Of a DNA stretch of 64,000 nucleotides, positions 25,796 through 37,987 are shown piece by piece (within the stretch, counting starts at the first letter, position 1; each line of letters opens with the position of its first letter). The notes beneath the pieces were generated by a model. That model was not told where the DNA came from and did not search any database. It was given only the letters and a program-made list of their open reading frames with translations. The stretch covers positions 396,479 through 460,478 of the forward strand of contig NZ_CAJCKW010000003.1 in NCBI RefSeq assembly GCF_903970965.1. The letters are read 5' to 3'. The stretch is from Aureimonas sp. ME7. GTDB taxonomy: Bacteria > Pseudomonadota > Alphaproteobacteria > Rhizobiales > Rhizobiaceae. The position numbers and the translations under genes were made by a program.

Positions 25796-25913
25796 CGCTA
25801 TCGAGTTAGCTTCTTCACTATCGGGCGTCTAACAGCCTTCGCATCATATCTTCCTATGCTGTAGTTTCTAGCGTAGGTTGCTAGCGACGAATGATTCGCA
25901 ATGGCTGTAAAAC

Positions 25914-27293
25914 ATGTGGAATGTCGCAACACTTGATGGGAATCAAGTTTCCAAGATTTTGTCTATAAATGAAAATCAGTTCAATGATTTAAAAGATAAA
26001 TCAAACGTTGCTAAATGTACTAAGACACTGAGTGCATTTGCTAATTCCGACGGCGGTGAACTTTTCGTCGGAATTCGAGATAGCCGCGAGTCTGACAGAT
26101 TAAGCTATCTATTTCAAGACGAAGAAGAGGCTAACGGGATAATTCAGCAAGTATTCACTCTGTTTGCGGAGGGAGTCGAGTATGTGGATATTCAGTTTTT
26201 GGACATGGATGGTGCAGGTCTTTGCTTGCACATTGGCGTCCAGAAAACACCTTTCGTCGTCAAGAGTTCGGATGGAAAGATATTTAAGCGTATAAACGCC
26301 TCAGATCGTGAGCTCAAAACGCCTGCTGAGATAAGCAAGCTTGAATTGGAGAAGGGCATTCGATCGTATGAGGATGCCTCAGTAGATGCAACTGTCGACG
26401 AGATCCAAGGATCTGTGACCACCGCAACGTTCCTTGAAAACGTAGTCCCACATTCGAGTTTAGTCGATTTCTTAAAAAGAGAGAGGTTGATTACGGGGGA
26501 TCGCCTTCGGCTTTGCTCATTGATACTGTTCGATGACAATCCACAGTCATTGGTTCCGCACTCTGCTGTCAAGGTATATAGATATAGAACGTTAGAAGGC
26601 GAGGGGAATCGAGAAGATCTGGAAGGTCAACCTCATACTATTGAGGGTCCTATATACGACCTTATATATGAAGCCGTTCGCTATACGAAGGAAAAAGTGG
26701 AGGAAATACCACTGTTGGGGGATAGCGGGTTTGTGAACGTTAAATATCCTCCTGAGGCTGTGCATGAAGTTATTTGCAACGCGGTATTACATCGAGATTA
26801 CAGCATTAATGATTATGTCCATATAAGGATATTTGACAACCGTATTGAGGTCGAAAGCCCTGGTCGTCTTGCAGGCGCCGTTACAATCAAAAATATATTA
26901 AAGCAACGATATGCAAGGAATAAAAAAACAGTCAGGCTAGTTGCGAAGTTTCCTTCTCCTCCCAACAAGGATGTTGGGGAGGGGTTGAATACCGCATTTA
27001 AGTCAATGCAACAGTTGAATTTAGGCAGGCCAGACATTGAAGAGACTGAGTCTAGTGTAATAGTCAGGCTTCGGCATGAACCATTGGCGTCTAAGGAAAG
27101 TCTAATTAGATCTTATCTTCTAAATCAAGGAAAGATAAATAACAAGACCGCTAGAAGAGTATGTAACGTACAATCTGATAGTATTATTCGCAAGCTATTT
27201 AGGACGATGATATCCGCGGGCGAGTTGGAGAAAGTGCCGGGCACTAGAGGGACGGGCACACAATACCGTATTCCCACGGAGCCTAAGATATAA
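25914..27293 (+). CDS. AlbA_2 (Schlafen-type) domain protein with GHKL-like C-terminal region, AT-rich
   Basis: 459 residues. The N-terminal about 130 residues carry an AlbA_2-type region (NQFNDLKDKSNV, AFANSDGGELFVGIRD, VKSSDGKIFKRIN). A later region (EAVHEVICNAVLHRDYSIND, RIFDNRIEVESPGRL) matches the HATPase_c_4-type domain often fused to AlbA_2, and the C terminus looks like a winged helix. Such COG2865 proteins are annotated as predicted transcriptional regulators or RecG-like helicases, and some AlbA_2 proteins occur in phage defence; the role here is unknown. The gene is far richer in A and T than all neighbours and uses rare codons, indicating transfer. It ends 12 bases from the convergent uvrB stop. 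Confidence 0.85.
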   Translation: MWNVATLDGNQVSKILSINENQFNDLKDKSNVAKCTKTLSAFANSDGGELFVGIRDSRESDRLSYLFQDEEEANGIIQQVFTLFAEGVEYVDIQFLDMDGAGLCLHIGVQKTPFVVKSSDGKIFKRINASDRELKTPAEISKLELEKGIRSYEDASVDATVDEIQGSVTTATFLENVVPHSSLVDFLKRERLITGDRLRLCSLILFDDNPQSLVPHSAVKVYRYRTLEGEGNREDLEGQPHTIEGPIYDLIYEAVRYTKEKVEEIPLLGDSGFVNVKYPPEAVHEVICNAVLHRDYSINDYVHIRIFDNRIEVESPGRLAGAVTIKNILKQRYARNKKTVRLVAKFPSPPNKDVGEGLNTAFKSMQQLNLGRPDIEETESSVIVRLRHEPLASKESLIRSYLLNQGKINNKTARRVCNVQSDSIIRKLFRTMISAGELEKVPGTRGTGTQYRIPTEPKI

Positions 27294-27305
27294 ACGTTAG
27301 TAAAT

Positions 27306-30284
<2,979 letters not shown>

Positions 30285-30447
30285 GGGGCGGAATATGGGC
30301 CGGCTTCCGGGCGGAATAAAGGGGGAACGAAGGGCAGCTCGGCGCGATGAATCGAACTTTCCGATTCGCGTTCATCATTCGCTTACCAAGTCGCGCCCAT
30401 ACTCCCATTCATCCGCTCGAGTTTCGCGGAGATGGAAGGCCAGCCGG

Positions 30448-31563
30448 ATGGTGTTGCGTAAAACCGGATGGCGCATCGTCACGCTCGCCGTCGCCGTGTA
30501 TGCGGCGGCGAGCGCCGAACGCCCGGGCCGCGCGATGGACTTCAAGCCCACGCCGCCCGCCGACATTCCCAACGTATCCCCGCTTCCCGTCGCGCGCGAC
30601 CCGCAGACAGGCGCGCGCCTCGTCTGGGGCGGACCCGTGCCGCCGGCGGCCGTGGGCCGCGAGCCGGCCTATGCGCCAAGCGCGGTGCCCGAGCCCGTCT
30701 ATTCTCCGCCCGAACCGCCGGCCGAGCGTGGCCCCGGCGACTACGGGCGAACCTATCCCGTTCAGGAAGCCACGCTTCCGCCCCCGTCCGCGCCCGACAT
30801 CGTCGACGACGGCGGAGCGCTGCCGGACAACGAGTTCGACCCTTGGGAAGGGCTGACGGAGCCGGAGGTCGACGTGCCCGAGCCTCCCGCGCGCCGTGCG
30901 CCCGGGAACCGCGAGGCCGTGCCGAGCTGGGCCTCGCTCGGCGGCGACCGGCAGCCGGCGCCCGTCGCCCGCCCGCCGCGCGGCGCGCTGGAGCGCGAAA
31001 CGCCCGGCGGCTACCGCCCGATGGCCCAATCCGAGGCGATGTGCCGGCGCGAGTTGAGGAAGCTCGGCGTGCGCTTCACCGACCTGTCCACCGTGTCCTC
31101 CGGGCGCTTCTGCGGCATCGACAACCCGGTTCGTGTGACGGAAGCGGTGAAGGGCATCGCCATGTCGCCGCCCGCGACGCTGAACTGCGCGACGGCGCTG
31201 CGCGTCGCCCGCTGGCTGCAGGGCGACGTGAAGCCGGCCGCGCGCTGGAAGCTGTGGAAGAGCCCGACGGCGCTGATCAACCTGTCCTCCTATCGCTGCT
31301 CGCGCATCGCGGGATCGCGCACGATCTCCGAGCATGCCGGCGGCAACGCGCTGGATGTCGGCGGCTTCCGCTTCGCGGACGGCTCGGTGGTGAAGGTGGA
31401 GCCGAAGGGCGCCTTCTCATGGCGCGAGAAGCCGTTCCAGAACGAGATCCGGCGTGCCAGCTGCCGCCATTTCGGCACGGTGCTGGGGCCGGGTTACAAC
31501 CGCGCCCATGCCGACCACCTTCATCTCGATACGAAGGCGAGGCTGCGCCCGGTGTGCAAGTGA
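30448..31563 (+). CDS. Extensin-like family protein
   Basis: 371 residues from the ATG at 30448, preceded by GGAAGG. A signal-like N terminus and a long Pro-rich region (about 35-190) lead into a C-terminal extensin-like domain with CRRELRKLGVRF, CGIDNPVRV, LNCATALRVARWL, SEHAGGNALDVGGFRF and HADHLHLD. The SEHxxGxALD and HxDHxH patterns recall M15-type peptidoglycan hydrolases, so a cell-wall enzyme role is plausible but inferred. Divergent from uvrB. Confidence 0.88.
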   Translation: MVLRKTGWRIVTLAVAVYAAASAERPGRAMDFKPTPPADIPNVSPLPVARDPQTGARLVWGGPVPPAAVGREPAYAPSAVPEPVYSPPEPPAERGPGDYGRTYPVQEATLPPPSAPDIVDDGGALPDNEFDPWEGLTEPEVDVPEPPARRAPGNREAVPSWASLGGDRQPAPVARPPRGALERETPGGYRPMAQSEAMCRRELRKLGVRFTDLSTVSSGRFCGIDNPVRVTEAVKGIAMSPPATLNCATALRVARWLQGDVKPAARWKLWKSPTALINLSSYRCSRIAGSRTISEHAGGNALDVGGFRFADGSVVKVEPKGAFSWREKPFQNEIRRASCRHFGTVLGPGYNRAHADHLHLDTKARLRPVCK

Positions 31564-31671
31564 GCGCTTCAGCCAAAGATGCGGGCGCGGGGTGGGCAAC
31601 GGATCGGCGGCATCCACATTGATGCCCATTGCGGAATCCATCCGCATGCCGAGCGACAGGACGACAAATCC

Positions 31672-32253
31672 ATGTTGAGACCCTTGACCCTTGCGGCCGT
31701 GCTTCTGGCCGCCGCGGCGCCGATGGCGCACGCCCAGGACTCCTACGACGACAATGGCGGCGATCGCTACGAGCGCCAGGCCGAAACCGACGGAGCGAAC
31801 GACGACCGTCCGCCGCCGCCGGAGCGCGACGTGCGGCGCGGCGACCGCTGGGCGCAGGAACGCTACGACGACAGGGGACCGCGCGACGAAGCGCGCGCTG
31901 ACGAGCGCAAGCCGGACCGCGACCGCGAAGCGCGCCGCGACGACGACCGAGGCCCGCGTCCCGGCGGCTGGCGCCGGGGTGGCCCGGGGCTGCATCGCGG
32001 ACCGCCGCCCCCGCCGCCGCCGCGCGCCGGCTTCGAGATCCGTCTCGGCCCGGGGCAGAGCATCCGCGTGGACTGCGGCGACGAAGACATCGCGCAATGC
32101 GTGGATGCGGCGAAGCCGATCATCGACGCGGCCCGCGATCTCGCGCGCGGCGAACCGGGCCGTCAGGTTCCCCCGCCGCCGGCCGATCTCGTGAAGCCGG
32201 CCGACGCGCCGCCGCCGCCAGCCGGGGATGCGCCGCCGCCGCCGGCGAACTGA
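31672..32253 (+). CDS. Secreted acidic/basic Pro-rich hypothetical protein
   Basis: 193 residues: signal peptide (MLRPLTLAAVLLAAAAPMAHA), a highly charged Asp/Arg-rich disordered middle, poly-Pro stretches, and a small conserved-looking segment (GFEIRLGPGQSIRVDCGDED then IAQCVDAAKPIID) with two cysteines that may be disulfide-linked. Function unknown. Followed by a long GC hairpin. Confidence 0.8.
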   Translation: MLRPLTLAAVLLAAAAPMAHAQDSYDDNGGDRYERQAETDGANDDRPPPPERDVRRGDRWAQERYDDRGPRDEARADERKPDRDREARRDDDRGPRPGGWRRGGPGLHRGPPPPPPPRAGFEIRLGPGQSIRVDCGDEDIAQCVDAAKPIIDAARDLARGEPGRQVPPPPADLVKPADAPPPPAGDAPPPPAN

Positions 32254-32257
32254 GCAG

Positions 32258-32290
32258 GTGGGCGCCCTTCTCTTCCGGGAGGGCGCCCAC
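32258..32290. repeat. 10-bp inverted repeat between convergent genes
   Basis: GTGGGCGCCC and GGGCGCCCAC separated by 13 bases. Sits 5 bases after the stop codon of the plus-strand gene. No T run follows, so termination would be weak unless factor-assisted. Confidence 0.7.
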
Positions 32291-32389
32291 ATAGGTCCGG
32301 TTGGCACCGGTTCGCCGGCCCTCCTTAAATCTTCGGGCCGTTCTCATTCCTCGCAGGCGATGGCCGAACAGGCTCCGTTTCGAGCGACC

Positions 32390-32803
32390 TCATACCTGCT
32401 CGGTGCGATCGGGCTCGGGCAGCACCGGCTTTGGCCGACCCTCCCCATCCAGCGCCACCATCACGAAGGTTCCTTCCGTTACCAGTTCGCGCTCGCGGCT
32501 GAGATAACGCGCGGCCCAGGCCTCCACGTGGATGGTGATCGAGGTCCGGCCGACCTTTTCGATTTGCGCATGGACGATCAGCGTGTCGCCGATCTTGACG
32601 GGTTTGCGGAACACCAGAGTATGCACCGCCGCGGTGACGACGCGCCCGCCGGCGCGCTCGGCGCCGCGCACACCGGCGGCCAAATCCATCTGCGACATGA
32701 CCCATCCGCCGAAGATGTCGCCGGCCGCGTTGCTGTCGGCCGGCATGGCCTGAACGCGGATCACGAGGTCGCCGCTCGGCTGGTTATCCGTCAGATCGCT
32801 CAC
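32390..32803 (-). CDS. Acyl-CoA thioesterase, hot-dog fold (YciA-like)
   Basis: 137 residues from the GTG at 32803, which has GGAG 7 bases upstream and matches typical family N termini (SGDLVIRVQAMPADSNAAGD). The catalytic region GDIFGGWVMSQMDLAAG and the hot-dog core TAAVHTLVFRKPVKIGD are intact. The enzyme hydrolyses acyl-CoA thioesters, usually short to medium chain. Single gene, divergent from the PRC-barrel gene. Confidence 0.93.
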   Translation of the reverse strand: MSDLTDNQPSGDLVIRVQAMPADSNAAGDIFGGWVMSQMDLAAGVRGAERAGGRVVTAAVHTLVFRKPVKIGDTLIVHAQIEKVGRTSITIHVEAWAARYLSRERELVTEGTFVMVALDGEGRPKPVLPEPDRTEQV

Positions 32804-33179
32804 AGTGAAGCTCCAAGTCTTTCCGTATCGGTCGTTCGTCGGGTGCGCTCGGCGGTCCGCCCGACCATCGACCCCGCCAACCGGCGCGCAAAGAGCATGG
32901 CGGAGGGTGTGCTGCCAACCCCGACGCATCGCAGCGACGCGCCGTTCCGGAGGTCGGCTTCCTCAAGCGGATCAAGAGCCCCTTAGCTTGATCGACCGGC
33001 CTCAAGCCAGGAAGGGGAACGGGCGTGGCCTATGTCGGCTGACCCGTTCCGCCAGGGCGTTGCGCTCAGTTCTTCGTGACGGACTTACGGGGGAACCGAG
33101 GGGAGCCTGCGTCATTCTGTCAGCATGGAACGGCGGCGCCGAACCGGTGCCCCGTCTTCGACATGAAAGAGATTGCCAC
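32804..33179. other. Divergent intergenic region
   Basis: 376 bases between the thioesterase and the PRC-barrel gene. Frames on either strand lack ribosome sites and domains. No clear promoter, hairpin or operator is seen. Confidence 0.5.
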
Positions 33180-33665
33180 ATGAAGTCACTCGTTCTCGCC
33201 GCAGGTTTCGCAACGCTGATGGGCGGCGCCGCTTTTGCGCAGACCACCGCTCCCGCCGACACGGGCACGAGCGCAGCGCCCGCCGCTGCGACCGCGACGA
33301 CGACCCCCGCGACCGCCGCGGCCGGCGGCCCGTTCTACACGGTGCAGGCGCCGGCGGCCGGCCAGATGCCGATGAGCCATCTTGCCAGCGATCTCGACGA
33401 TCGTGACGTCTACGGCGCTAACAACGAAGACATCGGGGAGATCGAGGACTTCGTGATCAACACCGACGGCACGATCGCCGCCGTGGTGATCGAAGTCGGC
33501 GGCTTCCTCGGCATCGGCGAGAAGGACGTTCTCGTGAACTTCAGCGAGCTGCAGTTTGCGATGGACGGCAACAAGATGCGGATCAACGCGCCGAACCTGA
33601 CGCGCGAGGCGCTGACCTCGGCGCCCGACACGGATCTCGACGCGCTGTTCCCCGATCACGACTGA
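33180..33665 (+). CDS. Secreted PRC-barrel domain protein
   Basis: 161 residues: signal peptide (MKSLVLAAGFATLMGGAAFA), a Thr/Ala-rich linker to about 60, then one PRC-barrel domain (DRDVYGANNEDIGEIEDFV, then GGFLGIGEKDVLVNF). Exported PRC-barrel proteins are common in alphaproteobacteria and often stress-induced; their ligand is unknown. Followed by a strong terminator. Confidence 0.9.
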   Translation: MKSLVLAAGFATLMGGAAFAQTTAPADTGTSAAPAAATATTTPATAAAGGPFYTVQAPAAGQMPMSHLASDLDDRDVYGANNEDIGEIEDFVINTDGTIAAVVIEVGGFLGIGEKDVLVNFSELQFAMDGNKMRINAPNLTREALTSAPDTDLDALFPDHD

Positions 33666-33683
33666 TCGCGAAGCGCCCATGCG

Positions 33684-33715
33684 AGGCCCGCACCGGAAAC
33701 GGTGCGGGCCTTTTT
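33684..33715 (+). terminator. Rho-independent terminator, possibly serving both strands
   Basis: 11-bp stem AGGCCCGCACC/GGTGCGGGCCT with a 6-base loop and TTTTT; lies between convergent genes, five bases from the glutathione S-transferase stop. Confidence 0.92.
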
Positions 33716-33719
33716 CGTT

Positions 33720-34337
33720 TCAGGCCGCCGGCACCCAATCGCGCGGACGGAACCCCGGCAGCGCCTCGATGCGCGCGAGCCAGGTACGCACGGCCGGACG
33801 GGCCGTGAGGTCGAACCCGCCTTCCGTCGCCGTGGCGGTGTAGGGATAGAGGGCGATGTCGGCGACCGTCGGCTGGTCGCCGCCGAAGAACGGACGGGCG
33901 GCAAGGTGCGCTTCCATCACGTCGAGGGCGCGGTCGCCGTTGGCCAGGAGCAGCGCCATGCGCTCGGGCGTCGCGAAGGGCGCGCGCTCGGGATAGACCG
34001 TGAGGGAACGGCGCACCGCGACCGTGACCTCGTGCGCGTTCTGCTCGAAGAACATCCAGCGCAGGGTGGACGCGCGCTCGAACGGATCGGCGGGAACGAA
34101 AGGCGTGGCTTCTCCGAGATAGACGAGGATGGCGTTCGATTCCGCCAGGACGCGCTCGTCCTCAAGCTCCAAAAGCGGGAGCTGGCCGGCCGGGTTGCGC
34201 GCGAGAAAGGCGGGTGTGCGCGTCGAGCCGTCGCGGGATGAAACCTCGTTGTGGCGGAAGGGGCGGCCGAGGAGGGCCAACAGAAGGCGCGGCTTGTAGC
34301 AGTTGCCGCTGTCGAGCATGCCGTGGATCGTGATCAT
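33720..34337 (-). CDS. Glutathione S-transferase family protein
   Basis: 205 residues from the ATG at 34337 (MITIHGMLDSGNCYKPRLLL). N-terminal thioredoxin-like domain with the cis-Pro region GQLPLLELEDERVLAESNAI and a C-terminal helical domain (FFGGDQPTVADIALYPYT). The N-terminal Ser/Cys region (DSGNCYKP) is the probable glutathione site. Substrate unknown. Confidence 0.92.
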   Translation of the reverse strand: MITIHGMLDSGNCYKPRLLLALLGRPFRHNEVSSRDGSTRTPAFLARNPAGQLPLLELEDERVLAESNAILVYLGEATPFVPADPFERASTLRWMFFEQNAHEVTVAVRRSLTVYPERAPFATPERMALLLANGDRALDVMEAHLAARPFFGGDQPTVADIALYPYTATATEGGFDLTARPAVRTWLARIEALPGFRPRDWVPAA

Positions 34338-34375
34338 CGATAAGGGTCTCCCTGGGTTCGCTCGGCAAGAGGTGA

Positions 34376-35776
<1,401 letters not shown>

Positions 35777-35799
35777 GCGCTGGACACGGACGAAGACCG

Positions 35800-35827
35800 G
35801 GCGGCGGAGCGATCCGCTGCCTTTTTT
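35800..35827 (+). terminator. Rho-independent terminator after aatA
   Basis: Stem GGCGGCGGA/TCCGCTGCC (one G-T pair) around GCGA, then six T. Confidence 0.93.
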
Positions 35828-35854
35828 CATGTGCGAGGTCGGGGAATAGGCAAG

Positions 35855-35979
35855 AAAAAAGCCGGGCTCACGAAGAACCCGGCCGAAAAATAAGGGGCTT
35901 TCGAAAAAGCAAACCCTTGGGAGGAAACGGCCGGGAGCGATGCAGCTTGGGAGGAGGTAAGCCCACCGCGACCCGACTG
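35855..35979 (-). ncRNA. abcR: AbcR-like small regulatory RNA
   Basis: Predicted transcript of about 125 nt. Seen directly on the minus strand: a -10 box TATAAC seven or so bases before the start, two unpaired-looking anti-Shine-Dalgarno motifs, CCTCCTCCCA at 35948-35957 and TCCTCCCA at 35918-35925, a small hairpin (GCTTTTTCGAAAGC, 35898-35911), and a terminal hairpin GCCGGGTT/AACCCGGC-like at about 35861-35883 with TTTTTT at 35855-35860. Known: AbcR1/AbcR2 of Sinorhizobium, Agrobacterium and Brucella are Hfq-dependent RNAs of about 110-120 nt that bind ribosome sites of ABC-transporter mRNAs through such motifs, and in Sinorhizobium lie beside lsrB and trxB. Identity is inferred from this combination. 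Only one copy is visible. Confidence 0.8.
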
Positions 35980-35985
35980 CGTTTA

Positions 35986-36013
35986 GTTATAAGCGATCGA
36001 CGGCCCACGACCA
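35986..36013 (-). promoter_or_regulatory. Promoter of the AbcR-like RNA
   Basis: Minus-strand -10 TATAAC (35986-35991), 16-base spacer, and a poor -35 (TGGTCG, 36008-36013). A weak -35 fits a promoter that needs an activator, as expected with the LysR box just upstream. Confidence 0.65.
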
Positions 36014-36034
36014 TCCCGCTTTCGGCATGTCTGC

Positions 36035-36051
36035 CATGCGCAAGGCGCATG
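36035..36051 (-). promoter_or_regulatory. LysR-type regulator binding site (T-N11-A palindrome)
   Basis: CATGCGC-AAG-GCGCATG is a perfect 7-bp inverted repeat and contains T-N11-A (T at 36037, A at 36049). Its centre (36043) lies about 64 bases upstream of the predicted start of the sRNA, the usual place for a LysR recognition site. The neighbouring LysR gene is the obvious candidate protein. Confidence 0.75.
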
Positions 36052-36078
36052 CAACTTCGAAGGGTGCTTAGGGGGCGG

Positions 36079-36975
36079 TCAGTAGGACCAGGTGCGCGCC
36101 TTGCCGATCAGGAAGTCGCGGAAGACCTTGAGCTTGGCCGCATCGCGCAACTGCTCGGGATAGCAGAGATAGGTGTCGAAGGATGCGAGATCGAGGTCGG
36201 GCAGGACCTGGACCAGCTTGGTGTCCTTGTCGATCATGTAGTCCGGCAGCAGGGCGAGGCCGATGCCGCGCTCGATGGCGGACTTCATCGCCATCAGGTT
36301 GTTGATCTGCAGGATCGGCGCCCGGCTCTGGCCTTCCGGCAGGCCGGCTGTTTCCAGCGCGTTGAGGTTGCGCAGGTAGTTCGGCGCCGGCTCGCCGAAG
36401 GTGATGATGCGGTGGCGCTCGAGATCGTCGGTGCTCTCCGGGGTGCCGTAGCGCGCGAGATAGGCGGGCGCGGCATAGACGTGGAGATGCACGGTGAAGA
36501 GGCGGCGCTGGATGAGATCCGGCTGCTGCGGCTGGCGCAGGCGGATCGCCGCGTCCGCCTTGCGCATGGTGAGGTCGATCTCCTCGTTGTCGAACACGAG
36601 CTGGAGTTCGAGCTCGGGGTAGAGCTCCAGGAACTCCTGCGCGCGCTGCGTCAGCCAGCCGGAGCCGAGGCCGACCGTGGTGGTGACGCGCAGCTTGCCG
36701 GACGGCTTCTCTCGCGTCTCGGTGAGCTGCATGCGCACGTTTTCGAGGCGCTTCAGGACGTCCGTCGCGGTCTGGTAGAGGAGTTCGCCCGGCTCCGACA
36801 GGACGAGGCCGCGCGCATGGCGGTGGAAGAGGGGGGCGCCGATCTCGTGTTCCAGCGCCGCCACCTGCCGCGAGATCGCGGACTGGGACAGATTCAGGAC
36901 GTTGGCGGCATGGGTGAAGGACCCGGCTTCGGCGGCTGCGTGAAAGATCCGCAGCTTGTCCCAGTCGAGCGCCAT
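36079..36975 (-). CDS. lsrB: LysR-family regulator, LsrB/VtlR-like
   Basis: 298 residues. N-terminal winged helix-turn-helix (MALDWDKLRIFHAAAEAGSF, ANVLNLSQSAISRQVAALEH) and a periplasmic-binding-like effector domain (LRVTTTVGLGSGWLTQRAQE, RHRIITFGEPAPNYLRNLN). The sequence and the position next to trxB match LsrB of Sinorhizobium and VtlR of Brucella/Agrobacterium, which activate AbcR sRNA genes and in rhizobia respond to oxidation. Stop is 88 bases from the predicted sRNA -10 box. Start is 40 bases after the trxB stop, so co-transcription with trxB is possible. Confidence 0.88.
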   Translation of the reverse strand: MALDWDKLRIFHAAAEAGSFTHAANVLNLSQSAISRQVAALEHEIGAPLFHRHARGLVLSEPGELLYQTATDVLKRLENVRMQLTETREKPSGKLRVTTTVGLGSGWLTQRAQEFLELYPELELQLVFDNEEIDLTMRKADAAIRLRQPQQPDLIQRRLFTVHLHVYAAPAYLARYGTPESTDDLERHRIITFGEPAPNYLRNLNALETAGLPEGQSRAPILQINNLMAMKSAIERGIGLALLPDYMIDKDTKLVQVLPDLDLASFDTYLCYPEQLRDAAKLKVFRDFLIGKARTWSY

Positions 36976-37015
36976 GACGTTTGTGCCTCCCCCGAAGCGA
37001 TCCCGATGCGGATGA

Positions 37016-37987
37016 TTATTCGGCAGCCTGCCGCTGCACGTCGGCAGCCTGCGCCGTCAGCCAGCGCTCGGCCTCGAGCGCGGCCATGCAGCCGAGACCG
37101 GCCGCCGTCACCGCCTGGCGATACACGTCGTCCGCCACGTCGCCGGCGGCGAAGACGCCCTCGACCGACGTGCGCGTCGAGCCGGGCTCGACCCACAGGT
37201 AGTCGCCGTCCTTCTTGCGCAGCTGGTCGCCGAAGACGTCCGTGGCCGGCGCGTGGCCGATGGCGATGAAGACGCCGTGTGCCTCCACATCCGACAGCGT
37301 GCCGGTGGTACGGTCGCGCAGACGAACGCCGGTGACCGACTTCATCGGCGCGGTCTGGCCGAGAACTTCGGCGACCTCCGAGTTCCAGACGACGGAAACG
37401 TTGTCCTTGGCGAAGAGGCGGTTCTGCAGGATCCGCTCGGCGCGGAAACCCTCGCGGCGGTGGACCACGGTGACGGACTTGGCGATGTTGGACAGATACA
37501 GCGCTTCCTCGACCGCGGTGTTGCCGCCGCCGACCACCACCACGTCCTTGCCGCGATAGAAGAAGCCGTCGCAGGTGGCGCAGGCGGACACGCCGAAGCC
37601 CTGGAAGGCGGCTTCCGATTCAAGACCCAGCCAACGCGCCTGCGCGCCCGTGGCGATGATCACCGCGTCCGCCGTGTAGACCGTGCCGCTGTCGCCGGTA
37701 AAGCGAAAGGGACGGCGCGACAGGTCGGCCTCGACGATCAGATCGGCGGCCATCTCGGCGCCGACGTTCAGCGCCTGCTGCTTCATCTCTTCCATCAGGA
37801 AGGGACCGCCGATCGGATCGCGGTAGCCCGGATAGTTCTCGACGTCCGACGTAATCGTCAGCTGGCCGCCTTCCTGGAGGCCGGCGACGAGGAGGGGCTT
37901 CATCATGGCACGCGCGGCATAGATCGCGGCGGTGTAGCCGGCCGGGCCGGAGCCGATGACGAGGATTTCCGCGTGGCGCTGGGTCAT
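37016..37987 (-). CDS. trxB: Thioredoxin reductase
   Basis: 323-residue NADPH-dependent flavoprotein that reduces thioredoxin. FAD motif GSGPAGYTAAIYAARA at the N terminus, redox-active CATC in SACATCDGFFYRG, NADPH motif VVVGGGNTAVEEALYLS, and GVFAAGDVADDVYRQAVTA near the C terminus. Upstream of lsrB on the same strand. Confidence 0.97.
   Translation of the reverse strand: MTQRHAEILVIGSGPAGYTAAIYAARAMMKPLLVAGLQEGGQLTITSDVENYPGYRDPIGGPFLMEEMKQQALNVGAEMAADLIVEADLSRRPFRFTGDSGTVYTADAVIIATGAQARWLGLESEAAFQGFGVSACATCDGFFYRGKDVVVVGGGNTAVEEALYLSNIAKSVTVVHRREGFRAERILQNRLFAKDNVSVVWNSEVAEVLGQTAPMKSVTGVRLRDRTTGTLSDVEAHGVFIAIGHAPATDVFGDQLRKKDGDYLWVEPGSTRTSVEGVFAAGDVADDVYRQAVTAAGLGCMAALEAERWLTAQAADVQRQAAE

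Noticed and set aside
22300..25800. Possible CRISPR array or short repeat array
   Set aside because: The hairpins with AAGGCCCGC stems are independent terminators at irregular distances, not spaced repeats.
36000..36078. A second AbcR copy upstream of the first
   Set aside because: No further CCTCCC motif, terminator or -10 box is seen there; it holds only the LysR box and promoter flank.
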